64,000 bases of DNA from Ferruginibacter sp. (GCA_013141115.1 JABFRP010000002.1:1538647-1602646); one strand, 5' to 3'. Positions 9,686-18,663 are shown, counted from the stretch's first letter. Notes: generated by a model from the letters alone, not told the origin. Numbers and translations: made by a program.

Positions 9686-10255
9686 ATGAAAAAAACTCTT
9701 TTAGTATCATTTGCATTTATTTGTATAACCCATTTTGCAAATGCACAAAAACCTAAAGCTATCACAGGTGTTGCAGTTACTCCTAATGGTGGCGTAGCAA
9801 AATTGTTGCCCGATTTAACCTTCAGCCTTATTCCGGTAATAAGTAGCGGCGGCAATGGTTATGAACCTGTAGCAGGCATTGCCGGACGTATAAAAATGCC
9901 CATACGATTTATTGTAAAAAATATAGGTAATGCTACATCCAAACCCTGTAAAGTAGAAATAGAATTGTACTATACAGGTCAATTAACCGGGGCAGAAGCC
10001 AGGCAATCTGCCGAAGGGAACGCAGGCTCAAGAAACTTTAATAGAATTGTACGATCAGAAATTTGCGAAATACAAGCATTAGAGAAGGGGAAAGATGTGT
10101 TGAGAAACCATGCTTTTGTTTTTAGTAAGTTTCCTGAAGAAGCTTTTGGAAAGCGTGTAAAAATTATTGCCCATATTATTTATCCGGATTACAATGGAGA
10201 AATTTCAAGAGCAAATAATTACTCAGAAGCCTACGAGTTTGATTTGGTGAAATAA
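9686..10255 (+). CDS. Exported protein of unknown function, CARDB-like
   Basis: A 189-residue protein starting MKKTLLVSF with a signal peptide ending near ANAQ. The ATG at 9686 is chosen over an in-frame TTG at 9662, because that lies inside the likely promoter and would spoil the signal peptide. The mature part reads as a beta-sandwich; IRFIVKNIGNATSKPCKVEI and the later ANNYSEAYEFDL resemble CARDB-type domains, in which 'new relations and unbound space' style strands bind other cell-surface molecules. That match is weak. It is the first gene of a plus-strand run of exported proteins, and the next gene begins 33 bases downstream. Confidence 0.7.
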   Translation: MKKTLLVSFAFICITHFANAQKPKAITGVAVTPNGGVAKLLPDLTFSLIPVISSGGNGYEPVAGIAGRIKMPIRFIVKNIGNATSKPCKVEIELYYTGQLTGAEARQSAEGNAGSRNFNRIVRSEICEIQALEKGKDVLRNHAFVFSKFPEEAFGKRVKIIAHIIYPDYNGEISRANNYSEAYEFDLVK

Positions 10256-10288
10256 TTAATAAAGCAAAATATTTAAAATTTTAGATAA

Positions 10289-11602
10289 ATGAAGAAAATA
10301 ATTTTAACCTGCTTACTATTTATTGTTTTTGCCTCTGTTACCAATGCACAGGTAAAGCCCCTTGCTGGTGCAACTGTAAATAAAAAAAATATAGCTGTGG
10401 CAAATGGTAAAGCAATTATAAACAGGGAAACACAAGAAGCATTAAATACATGGATAGATATTTATGAACTACCCAATTATCAGGGTAAAGTAGTAAGATT
10501 TACCGCAAATGGCAGTAATGATATTAGTAAACTTACGTTTACTCCTGATAGAATTTCTATAAAAAGGGGTAGTGCCTATTTTACGGCTAACCTAAAATCT
10601 GGCACAACTACCATTGCCATTACAGCGGATATACCCAATTTAAGAATTGATAATGCCGGAATTAGTAACCTGAACATTTACCCAACGCCATTAGTAATAG
10701 TATATGAAAACCCAAATTATTCCGGACAAAGTAAAGTTTTTCTCTTTGATGAACCAGGGTTTAAAAATGGTGACGATTTAACCAACTTAAATTTACCATT
10801 TAACTCCAGTAACATTTCTGTAAAACTATTAAATACAGATATGTTGCTTTATGCTTTTGATAATGGAGATATACCCAAAAAAATTGGCACACATACTCCA
10901 GGTTTAATGTTAGAAGGTAATTTACGTAAAATACGATTTGTAAGGTTTGTAAAAATACGAGTATGGTTCAATGGTTTTTTAACTACTATTCATACAAATG
11001 ATTGCAGACGACTGAGAGGCTATGTAAATTTTTCTATTACTGAGTTTGAAGCTGTTAGAGGTGTAAATATGCTACACTCTCATGCTGAACTTGGTTTTGT
11101 AAAAGCATTCAAAGAAAATAGTACCACTTTTATCCCCAATAATATTTTTGATATAAATAATTATTGGTTAGCCGAAAGAGATGGCGTAACAGAAAGATAT
11201 AATGAAAGAACAAACAGCGGATATGCTTCCAATAAATATTCTATAGAGTCAACAAAATATACGAGTACCCCAGACCCTGGCTTTACATTTGAAGTAGAAG
11301 AAGGGGCTTTAAAAAATAATAGAGTAATGTTAACGGTGTTTACTCAACTTACTGGAAATCATAAAGGCTGTGATTTATGTACCGATTTTACAGATAATGC
11401 AGGAATGATAAGAGAAGCAAAAATTAATGTTCCGCTAAATTTTAGTCACCCGCTTACAAGAGCATCTAAAGATGGGGAAAGTTATCATAATATAATACAG
11501 GTTGGAAAATTACGAACCAATCAGTCTATTGAAACAAATGGAGGAATGTACGGACCAGAACATCCAACGTATTTACAATTTAGTTGGGCACAAGTAAGGT
11601 AA
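10289..11602 (+). CDS. Exported protein with beta/gamma-crystallin-like domains
   Basis: A 437-residue protein with a signal peptide ending TNAQ. Two Greek-key-like stretches are visible: IYELPNYQGKVVRF ... DRISIKRGSAYF (about residues 54-105) and VYENPNYSGQSKVFLF ... SSNISVKLL (about 133-190). Both have the Tyr/Phe...Gly pattern of beta/gamma-crystallins. The second half is unlike any family I recognise, and contains GCDLCTDFTDNAGM with a CxxC pair and a C-terminal block RTNQSIETNGGMYGPEHPTY. The next gene is a clear paralog with the same order of parts. Crystallin-like domains often bind calcium, but the usual calcium motif is not evident here. Role unknown. Confidence 0.78.
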   Translation: MKKIILTCLLFIVFASVTNAQVKPLAGATVNKKNIAVANGKAIINRETQEALNTWIDIYELPNYQGKVVRFTANGSNDISKLTFTPDRISIKRGSAYFTANLKSGTTTIAITADIPNLRIDNAGISNLNIYPTPLVIVYENPNYSGQSKVFLFDEPGFKNGDDLTNLNLPFNSSNISVKLLNTDMLLYAFDNGDIPKKIGTHTPGLMLEGNLRKIRFVRFVKIRVWFNGFLTTIHTNDCRRLRGYVNFSITEFEAVRGVNMLHSHAELGFVKAFKENSTTFIPNNIFDINNYWLAERDGVTERYNERTNSGYASNKYSIESTKYTSTPDPGFTFEVEEGALKNNRVMLTVFTQLTGNHKGCDLCTDFTDNAGMIREAKINVPLNFSHPLTRASKDGESYHNIIQVGKLRTNQSIETNGGMYGPEHPTYLQFSWAQVR

Positions 11603-11623
11603 ATATTTATTAAATAATAACAG

Positions 11624-13030
11624 ATGCGTAAATTATTTTTTAGTTGTTTGTTTTTTTTAGTGGGCTTGGCAGCAAATGCACAAACACCAACACTTAGTAA
11701 TAATACAATAAGTAAAAAAGATGTAGGTGTTGTAAATGCCAAAGCTATTTTAAATAATAAGGTGCAAGAGGCATTAAATACCTGGATAGAAATTTATGAG
11801 ATGCCAAATTATCAGGGAAAAATGGCAAGGTTTAATAACACAGTCGAAAATATCATTTTGCCATTTACTTCCAAAAATATTTCAATCAAACGAGGAAGTA
11901 ATAATTTGGCAAGAATTTCTTTGAGTACTGGTGGATTGAATAGCACAAAAAATGTGGTAATTTCTGATGATGTTCCTAACTTAAATGCTTTAAATACCAC
12001 CTTAGAAAACCCTCCATATTCCGTATTGTTTTTACAATTACCCTATGTAGAAATTTTTGAAAAACCAAATTATCAGGGTAAGAGTATTAAATTTCCTTAT
12101 CAGGTTTCCAAATATTACCCCAATCCTGCAGTTAAAAACTATAATGTACCAGTTGTTAGCCCACCATTACCTTTTGTATCAAAAAATGTGTCAGTAAAAT
12201 TAAGCGACCCTAAGCTTATTGCCTATTTAAAAGTTAATGATTTAAATCCAATAGTGGTGCATGATAATGTGCCCAATTTGCAATTGCCATACGAAAGAAT
12301 AAACAGTATTCTTATAGATCATAAAGTTCATATTGTTGTAAGCTTAAGGGCTATTTTATCTGAAATTCATAATAATGACTGCAAAAAACTTTACGGTAAT
12401 ATAGATATGGAGGTATATACATCTAATGGTATGGGAGGGCAATCTTTTGCACTTATAGCTGATAAAAGAAATGTTACAAACCCATGGATAACTTCATCTA
12501 CTAATATAAACCCAATCATTACAGACCAATGGTCTTTTAATAACAATACAACTTTTAGAATAAATGCATTCAAAGAAAGTAAAGAAGATGTTCAACAGCA
12601 AAATAAAAATTGTACAATGTTGTATAATATAAAAGATTACTACTCTCCTGTTAACACAGGCAGGCCGTTTTTATTATTAACAGGAGATTATTCACCTTAT
12701 GATTTTCACTTTATTGTAGGGAGTATGAGTATTGTAAATAAAGGCGTTTATTTAAAACTAAAGGTTGATCTTGGATCAGCACATAAAGGCTGTGATTTGT
12801 GTACTGATTTTACCTGGGATGCAAAAATGGCTACTGCAGATATTAAAAATATTCCATTAGAAAAATTGGGGACACCTACACCAGGAGGAATAAACAGCAC
12901 TTATTTTGTAGGAAATTACAGATCGGATGTTAGAACAAATGGTGGTACAAATGGTCCATTACATGCTACCTATCTACAAATTGATGATGGCATTTTTCAA
13001 AATTTTATACCACATTTAAAACAACTTTAA
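11624..13030 (+). CDS. Exported protein with beta/gamma-crystallin-like domains, paralog of the preceding gene
   Basis: A 468-residue protein with a signal peptide (ending AANAQ). It repeats the plan of its upstream neighbour: KAILNNKVQEALNTWIEIYE, crystallin-like stretches IYEMPNYQGKMARF ... KNISIKRG and IFEKPNYQGKSIKF ... KNVSVKLS, a linker with NDCKKLYG, then KGCDLCTDFTWDAKM and VRTNGGTNGPLHATYLQ near the end. The matching Cys positions suggest a conserved disulfide or metal site in the C-terminal half. The gene starts 21 bases after the neighbour's stop, so the pair arose by tandem duplication and is co-transcribed. Function is not known. Confidence 0.78.
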   Translation: MRKLFFSCLFFLVGLAANAQTPTLSNNTISKKDVGVVNAKAILNNKVQEALNTWIEIYEMPNYQGKMARFNNTVENIILPFTSKNISIKRGSNNLARISLSTGGLNSTKNVVISDDVPNLNALNTTLENPPYSVLFLQLPYVEIFEKPNYQGKSIKFPYQVSKYYPNPAVKNYNVPVVSPPLPFVSKNVSVKLSDPKLIAYLKVNDLNPIVVHDNVPNLQLPYERINSILIDHKVHIVVSLRAILSEIHNNDCKKLYGNIDMEVYTSNGMGGQSFALIADKRNVTNPWITSSTNINPIITDQWSFNNNTTFRINAFKESKEDVQQQNKNCTMLYNIKDYYSPVNTGRPFLLLTGDYSPYDFHFIVGSMSIVNKGVYLKLKVDLGSAHKGCDLCTDFTWDAKMATADIKNIPLEKLGTPTPGGINSTYFVGNYRSDVRTNGGTNGPLHATYLQIDDGIFQNFIPHLKQL

Positions 13031-13042
13031 TAAAATAAAATC

Positions 13043-13570
13043 ATGCAAAAATTATTTTCAATATTATTCTTGTTATTATTATTTAGTAAAATCAGTAATG
13101 CACAACCCTACACTTTAGATAAAAATGTAAAGCCAATTGAATTACGTTTGATTGACTATAATGGCGAAAATGGAGATACTACCTGGAAAGGTAAAGTTAA
13201 TTTTACTACAGTTACTCCTAAAAAAGATACTACGTATTTTTATGTAAAAGGGTTAAGTGTTTACCAACCCATTTATTTTAGCACCACAGGAAAAAATAAA
13301 AATTTAGAAATAAGTTTGTGTAAAGACAGTTGGAAAAATGCCAATCAAAAAGGCAATTTAAAAGTTAATGAAAAATGGGACACTCATTTTAAAACCGAAG
13401 GTAGTTTTGGAATAATGATGATAACAAAAAGCAGAGAGCCTTACCAAATATTTACTTGGGTTGGTAAAACCATAAGAGGTAAAGACATAGCTGCACCATT
13501 TAAAAAGCAAGAGCCCAAAGCAGCTAAAAAAACAGAAAAAAAGCCAAAAGCAAAATCTAAAAAGCAATAA
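13043..13570 (+). CDS. Exported protein of unknown function with lysine-rich tail
   Basis: A 175-residue protein with a signal peptide (1 to about 20, ending SNAQ). The mature part is probably beta-rich and contains YNGENGDTTWKGKVNFTTV and YFYVKGLSVYQPIYFST. The last 25 residues are nearly all Lys, Ala, Pro and Glu, a disordered basic tail that could contact acidic polymers or a partner. I do not recognise a family. The gene lies 12 bases after the second crystallin-like gene and its TAA is one base from the next ATG, so it belongs to the same transcription unit. Confidence 0.65.
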   Translation: MQKLFSILFLLLLFSKISNAQPYTLDKNVKPIELRLIDYNGENGDTTWKGKVNFTTVTPKKDTTYFYVKGLSVYQPIYFSTTGKNKNLEISLCKDSWKNANQKGNLKVNEKWDTHFKTEGSFGIMMITKSREPYQIFTWVGKTIRGKDIAAPFKKQEPKAAKKTEKKPKAKSKKQ

Positions 13571-13571
13571 A

Positions 13572-14267
13572 ATGAAACTAATTATTACGGTATTATTTCT
13601 TGCATTGTATTTACAAAATCATGCCCAAACTTACCCAACTATACAAGAACGGGCAGAGGGTGTAGCACAAGCTGCAGCCGATGAGTGGGGGGCAATACGG
13701 GGAGAAGATAATCCGCTTACACCCAGAGGTGCAATTAATGCCATTATTAATAATCATTTTAGCACATTTGGCGGATTGGCCGATAATGCAGCAGGTTTAT
13801 GGAATAGCTCCAATGCTTTAAGCAACAATGATTGCTCTCCGGAATTTAGTACCAGCAATGATGTATTGATGACTGCGGCTTGCCGTGGTGCAACCGAGTG
13901 TGAAGAAGACTACACCAAAGCCGTAGAAAAAATGAACGGTGCCCGAATGGCATTAGAGCGTATGAAGTGTATTTATAGTAACACAAAAAACTTTACCACC
14001 AGCGCAATTGCTTTTGGGGATAGTTATAGTGGTTTTCATGCTATGAGTGGGGCTGCCTGGCAAGTAGAAAGGGCAAAAATTAATAAATCATTTTCCACAT
14101 TAAAAGAAACCTATGACAGAAAGTATGAAGAGTTTATTAAATTATTAAAAGACGGACTTTTAGAATTTGATCAATGTGAAAGCAGATATGCACAAGCCGG
14201 GTGGTATCAGCGATACGGATTTATTTATTTTGAAATGATGAAAGCAAGATATAAAAGAGCAGATTAA
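13572..14267 (+). CDS. Exported helical protein of unknown function
   Basis: A 231-residue protein with a short signal peptide (ending NHAQ). The remainder looks largely alpha-helical, with a stretch ECEEDYTKAVEKMNGARMAL and a long second helix around FSTLKETYDRKYEEFIKLLK. It has several cysteines (NNDCSPEF, TAACRGATEC, RMKCIYS, FDQCESR), consistent with disulfides in the periplasm or outside. No known family is recognised. The next gene follows after two bases, which points to tight coupling with the OmpA-domain protein. Confidence 0.65.
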   Translation: MKLIITVLFLALYLQNHAQTYPTIQERAEGVAQAAADEWGAIRGEDNPLTPRGAINAIINNHFSTFGGLADNAAGLWNSSNALSNNDCSPEFSTSNDVLMTAACRGATECEEDYTKAVEKMNGARMALERMKCIYSNTKNFTTSAIAFGDSYSGFHAMSGAAWQVERAKINKSFSTLKETYDRKYEEFIKLLKDGLLEFDQCESRYAQAGWYQRYGFIYFEMMKARYKRAD

Positions 14268-14269
14268 AA

Positions 14270-15658
14270 ATGAAAAAAGAAAACTATTTTAAAATAATAA
14301 TAGTAATGCTTTTATTAGGGCATTTAACTATTGTAATGGCTCAAAAAGTTAAAAATAGCCCAACCCAAAAAGAAACTGCCGATGAATATTTGAGTAGAAT
14401 GAAAGCTATGGCAGATAGCATTAAAAATGCAAGGAAGGATAGTAAACAAAAAGGCACTAGCACAAACAATAACAGCAATCCTGGTGCCAGGTACACTAAT
14501 TCAATGAGCGATACAAAAAAAAGCACTATTGAAAATGCATATAAATACCTTAGCCCTGCCGAAAAGGAAAAGGTAAAAAACTATCCACCAGTACCAGAAT
14601 TCTTTAGAACAAGTATTGACGCAGATGTTTTTTTAAAATCATTAAAAGGTGTAGATATAAATGGAGATGTGCAAAAGTTTTCAAAAGAAAAATCGATGCC
14701 CCTCATTGGGTATTGTATTAGTTATTTAAGTACAAAACAAAAGGCTGAAATGATTGTAAAGGAAGCCAAAAAGCTGGAAGCAGAATTTGTAAAAAATAAT
14801 CCTGCCATAAATTTTGGTGCTGCAACAGGTAAAACCTATGTATCCGAAAATGGGTTAGTGTATTTGCCATTGGGAGATGCATCTTTTGTTGACGAAGTAG
14901 TTGATGCAAAATACCTATCAGGCAATATTCAATTCCCAAAAGAAAATGGTATAGGCACTCCCGATTATGTTTTAATGAACGATTTAAAAAAGAATAAAGG
15001 TATTTACAGCCTTGGGTTAAAAGGCACCCTAACTATAAAATTTACAAACAACGCCATAGTTGATGTTAATGGTCCGGATCTATTTGTATTTGAAGCAGGG
15101 CAAATTGAACCTACCAATTTAGAGATTTCAAAAGATGGTATTAATTGGATAGAAGTAGGAAAAATTAGTGGCGGCATCGCTTCAGTAGATATTAGCAAAG
15201 TAACCAAGCCAAACGATTATTTTTATTATGTGCGCCTTACCGATTTAAATACGCAATCAACCGTTGCCGGTGCAGATATTGATGCTGTTGCTGCAATAGG
15301 TGCTGCCATAAAACTAAGTTTAAATGCCGAAGTGTTATTTGATGTAGGAAAAGCAAATCTTAAAGCAGAAGGTATTACTGCAATAAAAAAATTAGCGCAG
15401 CAATTGCAAAGCATACCCAATGCCCAATTATATATTGATGGCTTTACTGATGATATTGGTACAGATGAGGCCAATATAAAATTATCGCTACAAAGGGCAC
15501 TGGCAGTAGCTGCTGTTTTAAAAGCAGAGCTTAAAAATAAAACGGGTTTTGAATATAAGGAAACTGGTAAAGGCAAAGCCAACCCGGTAGTGCCCAATAA
15601 CAGCGAAGAAAATAGAAAGAAGAATAGAAGAGTGGAAATTTTAGTAACTCCAAAATAA
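14270..15658 (+). CDS. OmpA-family C-terminal domain protein
   Basis: A 462-residue exported protein with a signal peptide (about 1-24). A low-complexity Ser/Asn/Lys segment follows, then a long unrecognised middle region (about 85-345) with a possible lectin-like beta-sandwich (PDLFVFEAGQIEPTNLEISK ... DYFYYVRLTD). The C-terminal 110 residues form an OmpA/MotB domain: EVLFDVGKANLKAEG, IDGFTDDIGTDEANIKLSLQRA and NRRVEILV. Such domains bind diaminopimelate in peptidoglycan, so this protein would tie the exported cluster to the cell wall. It is the only member of the cluster with a clear anchoring domain. Confidence 0.87.
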   Translation: MKKENYFKIIIVMLLLGHLTIVMAQKVKNSPTQKETADEYLSRMKAMADSIKNARKDSKQKGTSTNNNSNPGARYTNSMSDTKKSTIENAYKYLSPAEKEKVKNYPPVPEFFRTSIDADVFLKSLKGVDINGDVQKFSKEKSMPLIGYCISYLSTKQKAEMIVKEAKKLEAEFVKNNPAINFGAATGKTYVSENGLVYLPLGDASFVDEVVDAKYLSGNIQFPKENGIGTPDYVLMNDLKKNKGIYSLGLKGTLTIKFTNNAIVDVNGPDLFVFEAGQIEPTNLEISKDGINWIEVGKISGGIASVDISKVTKPNDYFYYVRLTDLNTQSTVAGADIDAVAAIGAAIKLSLNAEVLFDVGKANLKAEGITAIKKLAQQLQSIPNAQLYIDGFTDDIGTDEANIKLSLQRALAVAAVLKAELKNKTGFEYKETGKGKANPVVPNNSEENRKKNRRVEILVTPK

Positions 15659-15664
15659 CAACCC

Positions 15665-16381
15665 ATGAAAACATGTGCCATTATTTGTTTATTGATTTTT
15701 ACCAGCAGCGTAACTGCCCAAAACAAAATTGATTCTTTGTTAGGTACTAAAGGAATTTTTAACAAATTAGTGCCCAAAAAAATAGTACCCAATTCAACAC
15801 TTTCTTTCAATTTAAAATTAACGGTAGCCAGCATAGGTAAAAAAGTTGATTTAAAAACAGCACCTGTGATAATGTATTTAAATACGATTGATGGATATTC
15901 AGGAGTTGACCAATCGACTACTAAATCGGCAACACTTAATTCAAACACTGCCGATTTCGTTCTATTGGTAGAAACACTCAGCAAGCAAAGTTTTGCTTAT
16001 ACCAATAAAAAAGGCCAGGGTAAGGCAGTGGAAGAGTTAACCACTAATCTTATAAACACCTATAATAATTTACCTATTAAAAAAACAGATGCTACCACGG
16101 CAACCCCCAAAAAGCAATTAAATAATACAATTACCTCTATTCCTTATTTTGTAAATACAAGTGGTATGCAAAAAAAATTAGTACGTTATTTATATGGTAT
16201 TAACCTGCCTGATGAAGCTTTGTTTAAAAGTTATTTAGGTAATTATGGAGTAGGTTTTTATAACATAAGTGGTAATACTTTTTTATGTACATCTACAGAA
16301 GATAAGTTTATGAAAATTGAAATTATAAAAATTGAAAAAGTAAATGTTTCAATTAATACTGCTGATTTTAAGAAAAAATAA
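15665..16381 (+). CDS. Exported protein of unknown function
   Basis: A 238-residue protein with a signal peptide ending near VTAQ. The mature chain has no recognised domain; it includes LVPKKIVPNSTLSFNLKLTV, a Thr/Asn/Lys-rich stretch and a C-terminal segment with YLGNYGVGFYNISGNTFL. The start follows the OmpA-domain gene by 6 bases. The stop is 10 bases before the start of the next gene at 16392. It is judged real from its signal peptide, its place in the run and codon use like its neighbours, not from homology. Confidence 0.62.
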   Translation: MKTCAIICLLIFTSSVTAQNKIDSLLGTKGIFNKLVPKKIVPNSTLSFNLKLTVASIGKKVDLKTAPVIMYLNTIDGYSGVDQSTTKSATLNSNTADFVLLVETLSKQSFAYTNKKGQGKAVEELTTNLINTYNNLPIKKTDATTATPKKQLNNTITSIPYFVNTSGMQKKLVRYLYGINLPDEALFKSYLGNYGVGFYNISGNTFLCTSTEDKFMKIEIIKIEKVNVSINTADFKKK

Positions 16382-16391
16382 CATCTATAAA

Positions 16392-16949
16392 ATGAAAAAC
16401 TATAGCGTTGCTTTTTTTTTATTACTAATTAGTGGATGTGCCGTATTGCAAAACGGTGTGTCTTATTCAGGCGAAGAAAAGGTTTTTTCTAAAAACTGGC
16501 GGGGTAATGCAACTTATACAAGAGCGGCACAGGGTAGAGAACCAGGTTGGGAAATGGGCTTTTCTTTTATTACCAGTAAAGAAGCCAGAATAAAAGGCAT
16601 TTGGATAAAAAACCCAACTGCAGGCTCATTACCGGTAAGTATATGGGATGCAGATACCAAACAACTATTGCATACATTTCGGTTTACAGTTGGCGATACT
16701 GTAAATTACAATCACTTTATATTGCATCAGCCGGTGCCTTTAACAGCCAATAAAAAATATTGCATTACGGTAAACGTAACAAAATATTATTACCACAACT
16801 TACCTTTTACAACATTACCCATGCAGGTAAATAACTGCACTTTGCTAAGCAGTGTTTACGAAGAAACTTATTATCAACGCTATCCACAATACGAAATAAA
16901 TAATGTTATACATGGGTTAATAGATGTTGATTTGGATTGGAAACAATAA
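16392..16949 (+). CDS. Lipoprotein, DUF4082-like
   Basis: A 185-residue protein. The ATG at 16392 is preferred to an in-frame start at 16344, because that lies inside the preceding gene while MKNYSVAFFLLLISGC is a textbook lipoprotein signal with the acylated Cys at 16. The mature part (GWEMGFSFITSKEARIKGIW ... PVSIWDADTKQLLHTF ... YCITVNVT) follows the pattern of DUF4082, a beta-sandwich found in secreted, surface-associated proteins. It should sit in the outer membrane. In this operon it is the only clear lipoprotein. Function unknown. Confidence 0.7.
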   Translation: MKNYSVAFFLLLISGCAVLQNGVSYSGEEKVFSKNWRGNATYTRAAQGREPGWEMGFSFITSKEARIKGIWIKNPTAGSLPVSIWDADTKQLLHTFRFTVGDTVNYNHFILHQPVPLTANKKYCITVNVTKYYYHNLPFTTLPMQVNNCTLLSSVYEETYYQRYPQYEINNVIHGLIDVDLDWKQ

Positions 16950-16968
16950 TTAATTAAAAAATAGTAAA

Positions 16969-17907
16969 ATGAAAATTAAAAACCTGTTAACACTAATTTT
17001 TGCTTTGTTTTTCTCTGTAATATCAATAGCACAAAATAAAGTTGAAATTGAATTTAAAACAGGCGAAGATGATTTAAGAGGTGTTGGCACACCTGAGTTT
17101 AGTCCAGATGTTAATTTGTTATTTGTAAATAAACCAGCATTACTTACAAGAGCATTTAATCGAAATTCAACCTGGCCAAAAAACTCTATTCGTAAAATAG
17201 CTATACCATTAGATACATCAATAGTAATTGGAGATTTATTGGCTATGGAGCTTAGTAGAAAACATACTAACTCCAGTAGCCCTACAACAAAAAGCCCCGA
17301 CAATTGGGATATTGATAGAATAATTGTTACTGCTACTTTTAAAAAAAATGGTAAAACAACTAAATATGAATTGCTCAACTCACTAAGTAACTATCCAAAA
17401 CTTACTCCCTGGCGGTTGACTTACGACAATTCGGAAACACCAAAGCGGTTTGACTTTAAAAGAAATCCAGTTTTATTAACAGGTACACAAAATTGGATAG
17501 ATAAATTTCCACCGCCGCAAAAAGCTAGTATAAATGCTATATTTGGCATTGGTGGCGATGATTTAAGAGGCGGTAATGACAATGCAAAAATTATAATCAC
17601 TTTTAAAAACAGTACAAAAAAATTAACGTTCAATAACCTAAACAACAGTACACAGTGGAATGGTTTTACCGAGCATACCGCATATAAACAAATACCAAGC
17701 TTTCCGGAATTTACTGTAAATGATATTAAAACAGTAGAGCTTTGGCATACAGGTGGCGGCGGCATGGGGGCTGATAATTGGGATATAGATAAGTTTACAT
17801 TAACCATTACTTACAATGGGCAAACCAAACAATTGGTAGATAAAACGGGTGCTCCTATTCATCGCTTTAGTGGCGATACAAGACGCAAAACATTTATTGT
17901 TGAATAA
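16969..17907 (+). CDS. Exported protein with a duplicated DDLRG...NWDID module
   Basis: A 312-residue protein with a signal peptide (ending SIAQ). It is built from two copies of one module. The first runs from FKTGEDDLRGVG to DNWDIDRIIVTATF (about residues 22-140), the second from GIGGDDLRGGNDNAKIIITF to DNWDIDKFTLTITY (about 185-285). The fixed points, an acidic-Arg-Gly loop and an Asn-Trp-Asp-Ile-Asp strand, resemble a secreted beta-sandwich module seen in some actinobacterial exoproteins, and could form a ligand or metal site. No established name can be given. It is the eighth gene of the exported run. Confidence 0.68.
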   Translation: MKIKNLLTLIFALFFSVISIAQNKVEIEFKTGEDDLRGVGTPEFSPDVNLLFVNKPALLTRAFNRNSTWPKNSIRKIAIPLDTSIVIGDLLAMELSRKHTNSSSPTTKSPDNWDIDRIIVTATFKKNGKTTKYELLNSLSNYPKLTPWRLTYDNSETPKRFDFKRNPVLLTGTQNWIDKFPPPQKASINAIFGIGGDDLRGGNDNAKIIITFKNSTKKLTFNNLNNSTQWNGFTEHTAYKQIPSFPEFTVNDIKTVELWHTGGGGMGADNWDIDKFTLTITYNGQTKQLVDKTGAPIHRFSGDTRRKTFIVE

Positions 17908-17917
17908 AAAATATTAA

Positions 17918-18511
17918 ATGACTCAAATTAAATTAATATTGACTTGTTGCTTTTTTGCACTTATGACAAGTAATATTTTTGCACAAGATAAAAAACCAGC
18001 CCAAAAATCTAACCCATGCCCTTTACCCCAAAATAAAAAAGGGCAAACATCGGCACAAATAAATGAAGAAACAAGAAGGTATATAGAATGTAAGCGTGAG
18101 CAGGATGCAAAAGCAAAAGAAGAAGCCGAAGGAAGAAGGCAGGAAAGAGAAGATGAAAAACGAAAAGAAAAAGAACGAAGAGAAGAAAATAGAAGACAGG
18201 AAAACGAAAAAAGAGAGCAAGAAAAAAAAGAGCGGCTTAACAGAGAAGCTACAGCCGAAAGGCAAAGAAGAGAAAGTAATAATAATACCCCAAACCAGTC
18301 AACTCCTCAACGAAACGACCCTCAAAAAGAAGCCCGACAAAGGGCAAGAGAAGAACGCCAACGCCAACAACGGGAAGCCAGAGAAGCCAGGCGCCAGGAA
18401 AGTAATGCCAGAAAAGAAGCCAGACAGGCTGCAAGAGAAGAACGCCAACGCCAGGCCAGGGAAAGAGCTGCCGAAGAACGAAGGAAGAAAAGAGAAGCGG
18501 ACGGAAATTAA
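17918..18511 (+). CDS. Exported Arg/Glu-rich low-complexity protein
   Basis: A 197-residue protein with a signal peptide (ending IFAQ) and a short Pro/Cys segment. From about residue 45 to the end it is almost entirely Arg, Glu, Lys, Gln and Ala, arranged as one long charged helix or coiled coil broken by a Ser/Asn/Thr stretch around residues 108-125. The biased composition also opens a 142-codon frame at 18096-18524 that is not taken as a gene. It is the last gene of the cluster; a terminator-like hairpin lies about 130 bases downstream. Charged exported helices can act as spacers or bind polyanions, but this is only a guess. Confidence 0.65.
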   Translation: MTQIKLILTCCFFALMTSNIFAQDKKPAQKSNPCPLPQNKKGQTSAQINEETRRYIECKREQDAKAKEEAEGRRQEREDEKRKEKERREENRRQENEKREQEKKERLNREATAERQRRESNNNTPNQSTPQRNDPQKEARQRAREERQRQQREAREARRQESNARKEARQAAREERQRQARERAAEERRKKREADGN

Positions 18512-18637
18512 AGTGCTTTCATAAACCAGCATGCTCCAAAATTGCTGATCACTTATTCAATTTATGAAACAGTGACAGAACCAAATACATCGTTTCTATC
18601 TTATCAGCTATATAAGTAAGAGGCAGCACAAAAAAAT

Positions 18638-18663
18638 AAAAGCACTTCGTCAGGAGTGCTTTT
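18638..18663. terminator. Bidirectional terminator between the exported cluster and nfu
   Basis: A perfect 9-bp stem AAAAGCACT / AGTGCTTTT (18638-18646 and 18655-18663) with an 8-base loop is flanked by A and T runs on both sides. It can end plus-strand transcripts from the cluster and minus-strand transcripts from nfu. Confidence 0.85.

Noticed and set aside
15226..15984. Open frame of 252 codons on the minus strand across the OmpA-domain gene and the next gene.
   Set aside because: It lacks recognisable domains and lies opposite two well-supported genes with signal peptides and an OmpA domain.
18096..18524. A 142-codon plus-strand frame rich in Lys and Glu, overlapping the Arg/Glu-rich gene.
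   Set aside because: It is a frame-shifted reading of purine-rich low-complexity DNA; only the other frame has a signal peptide.
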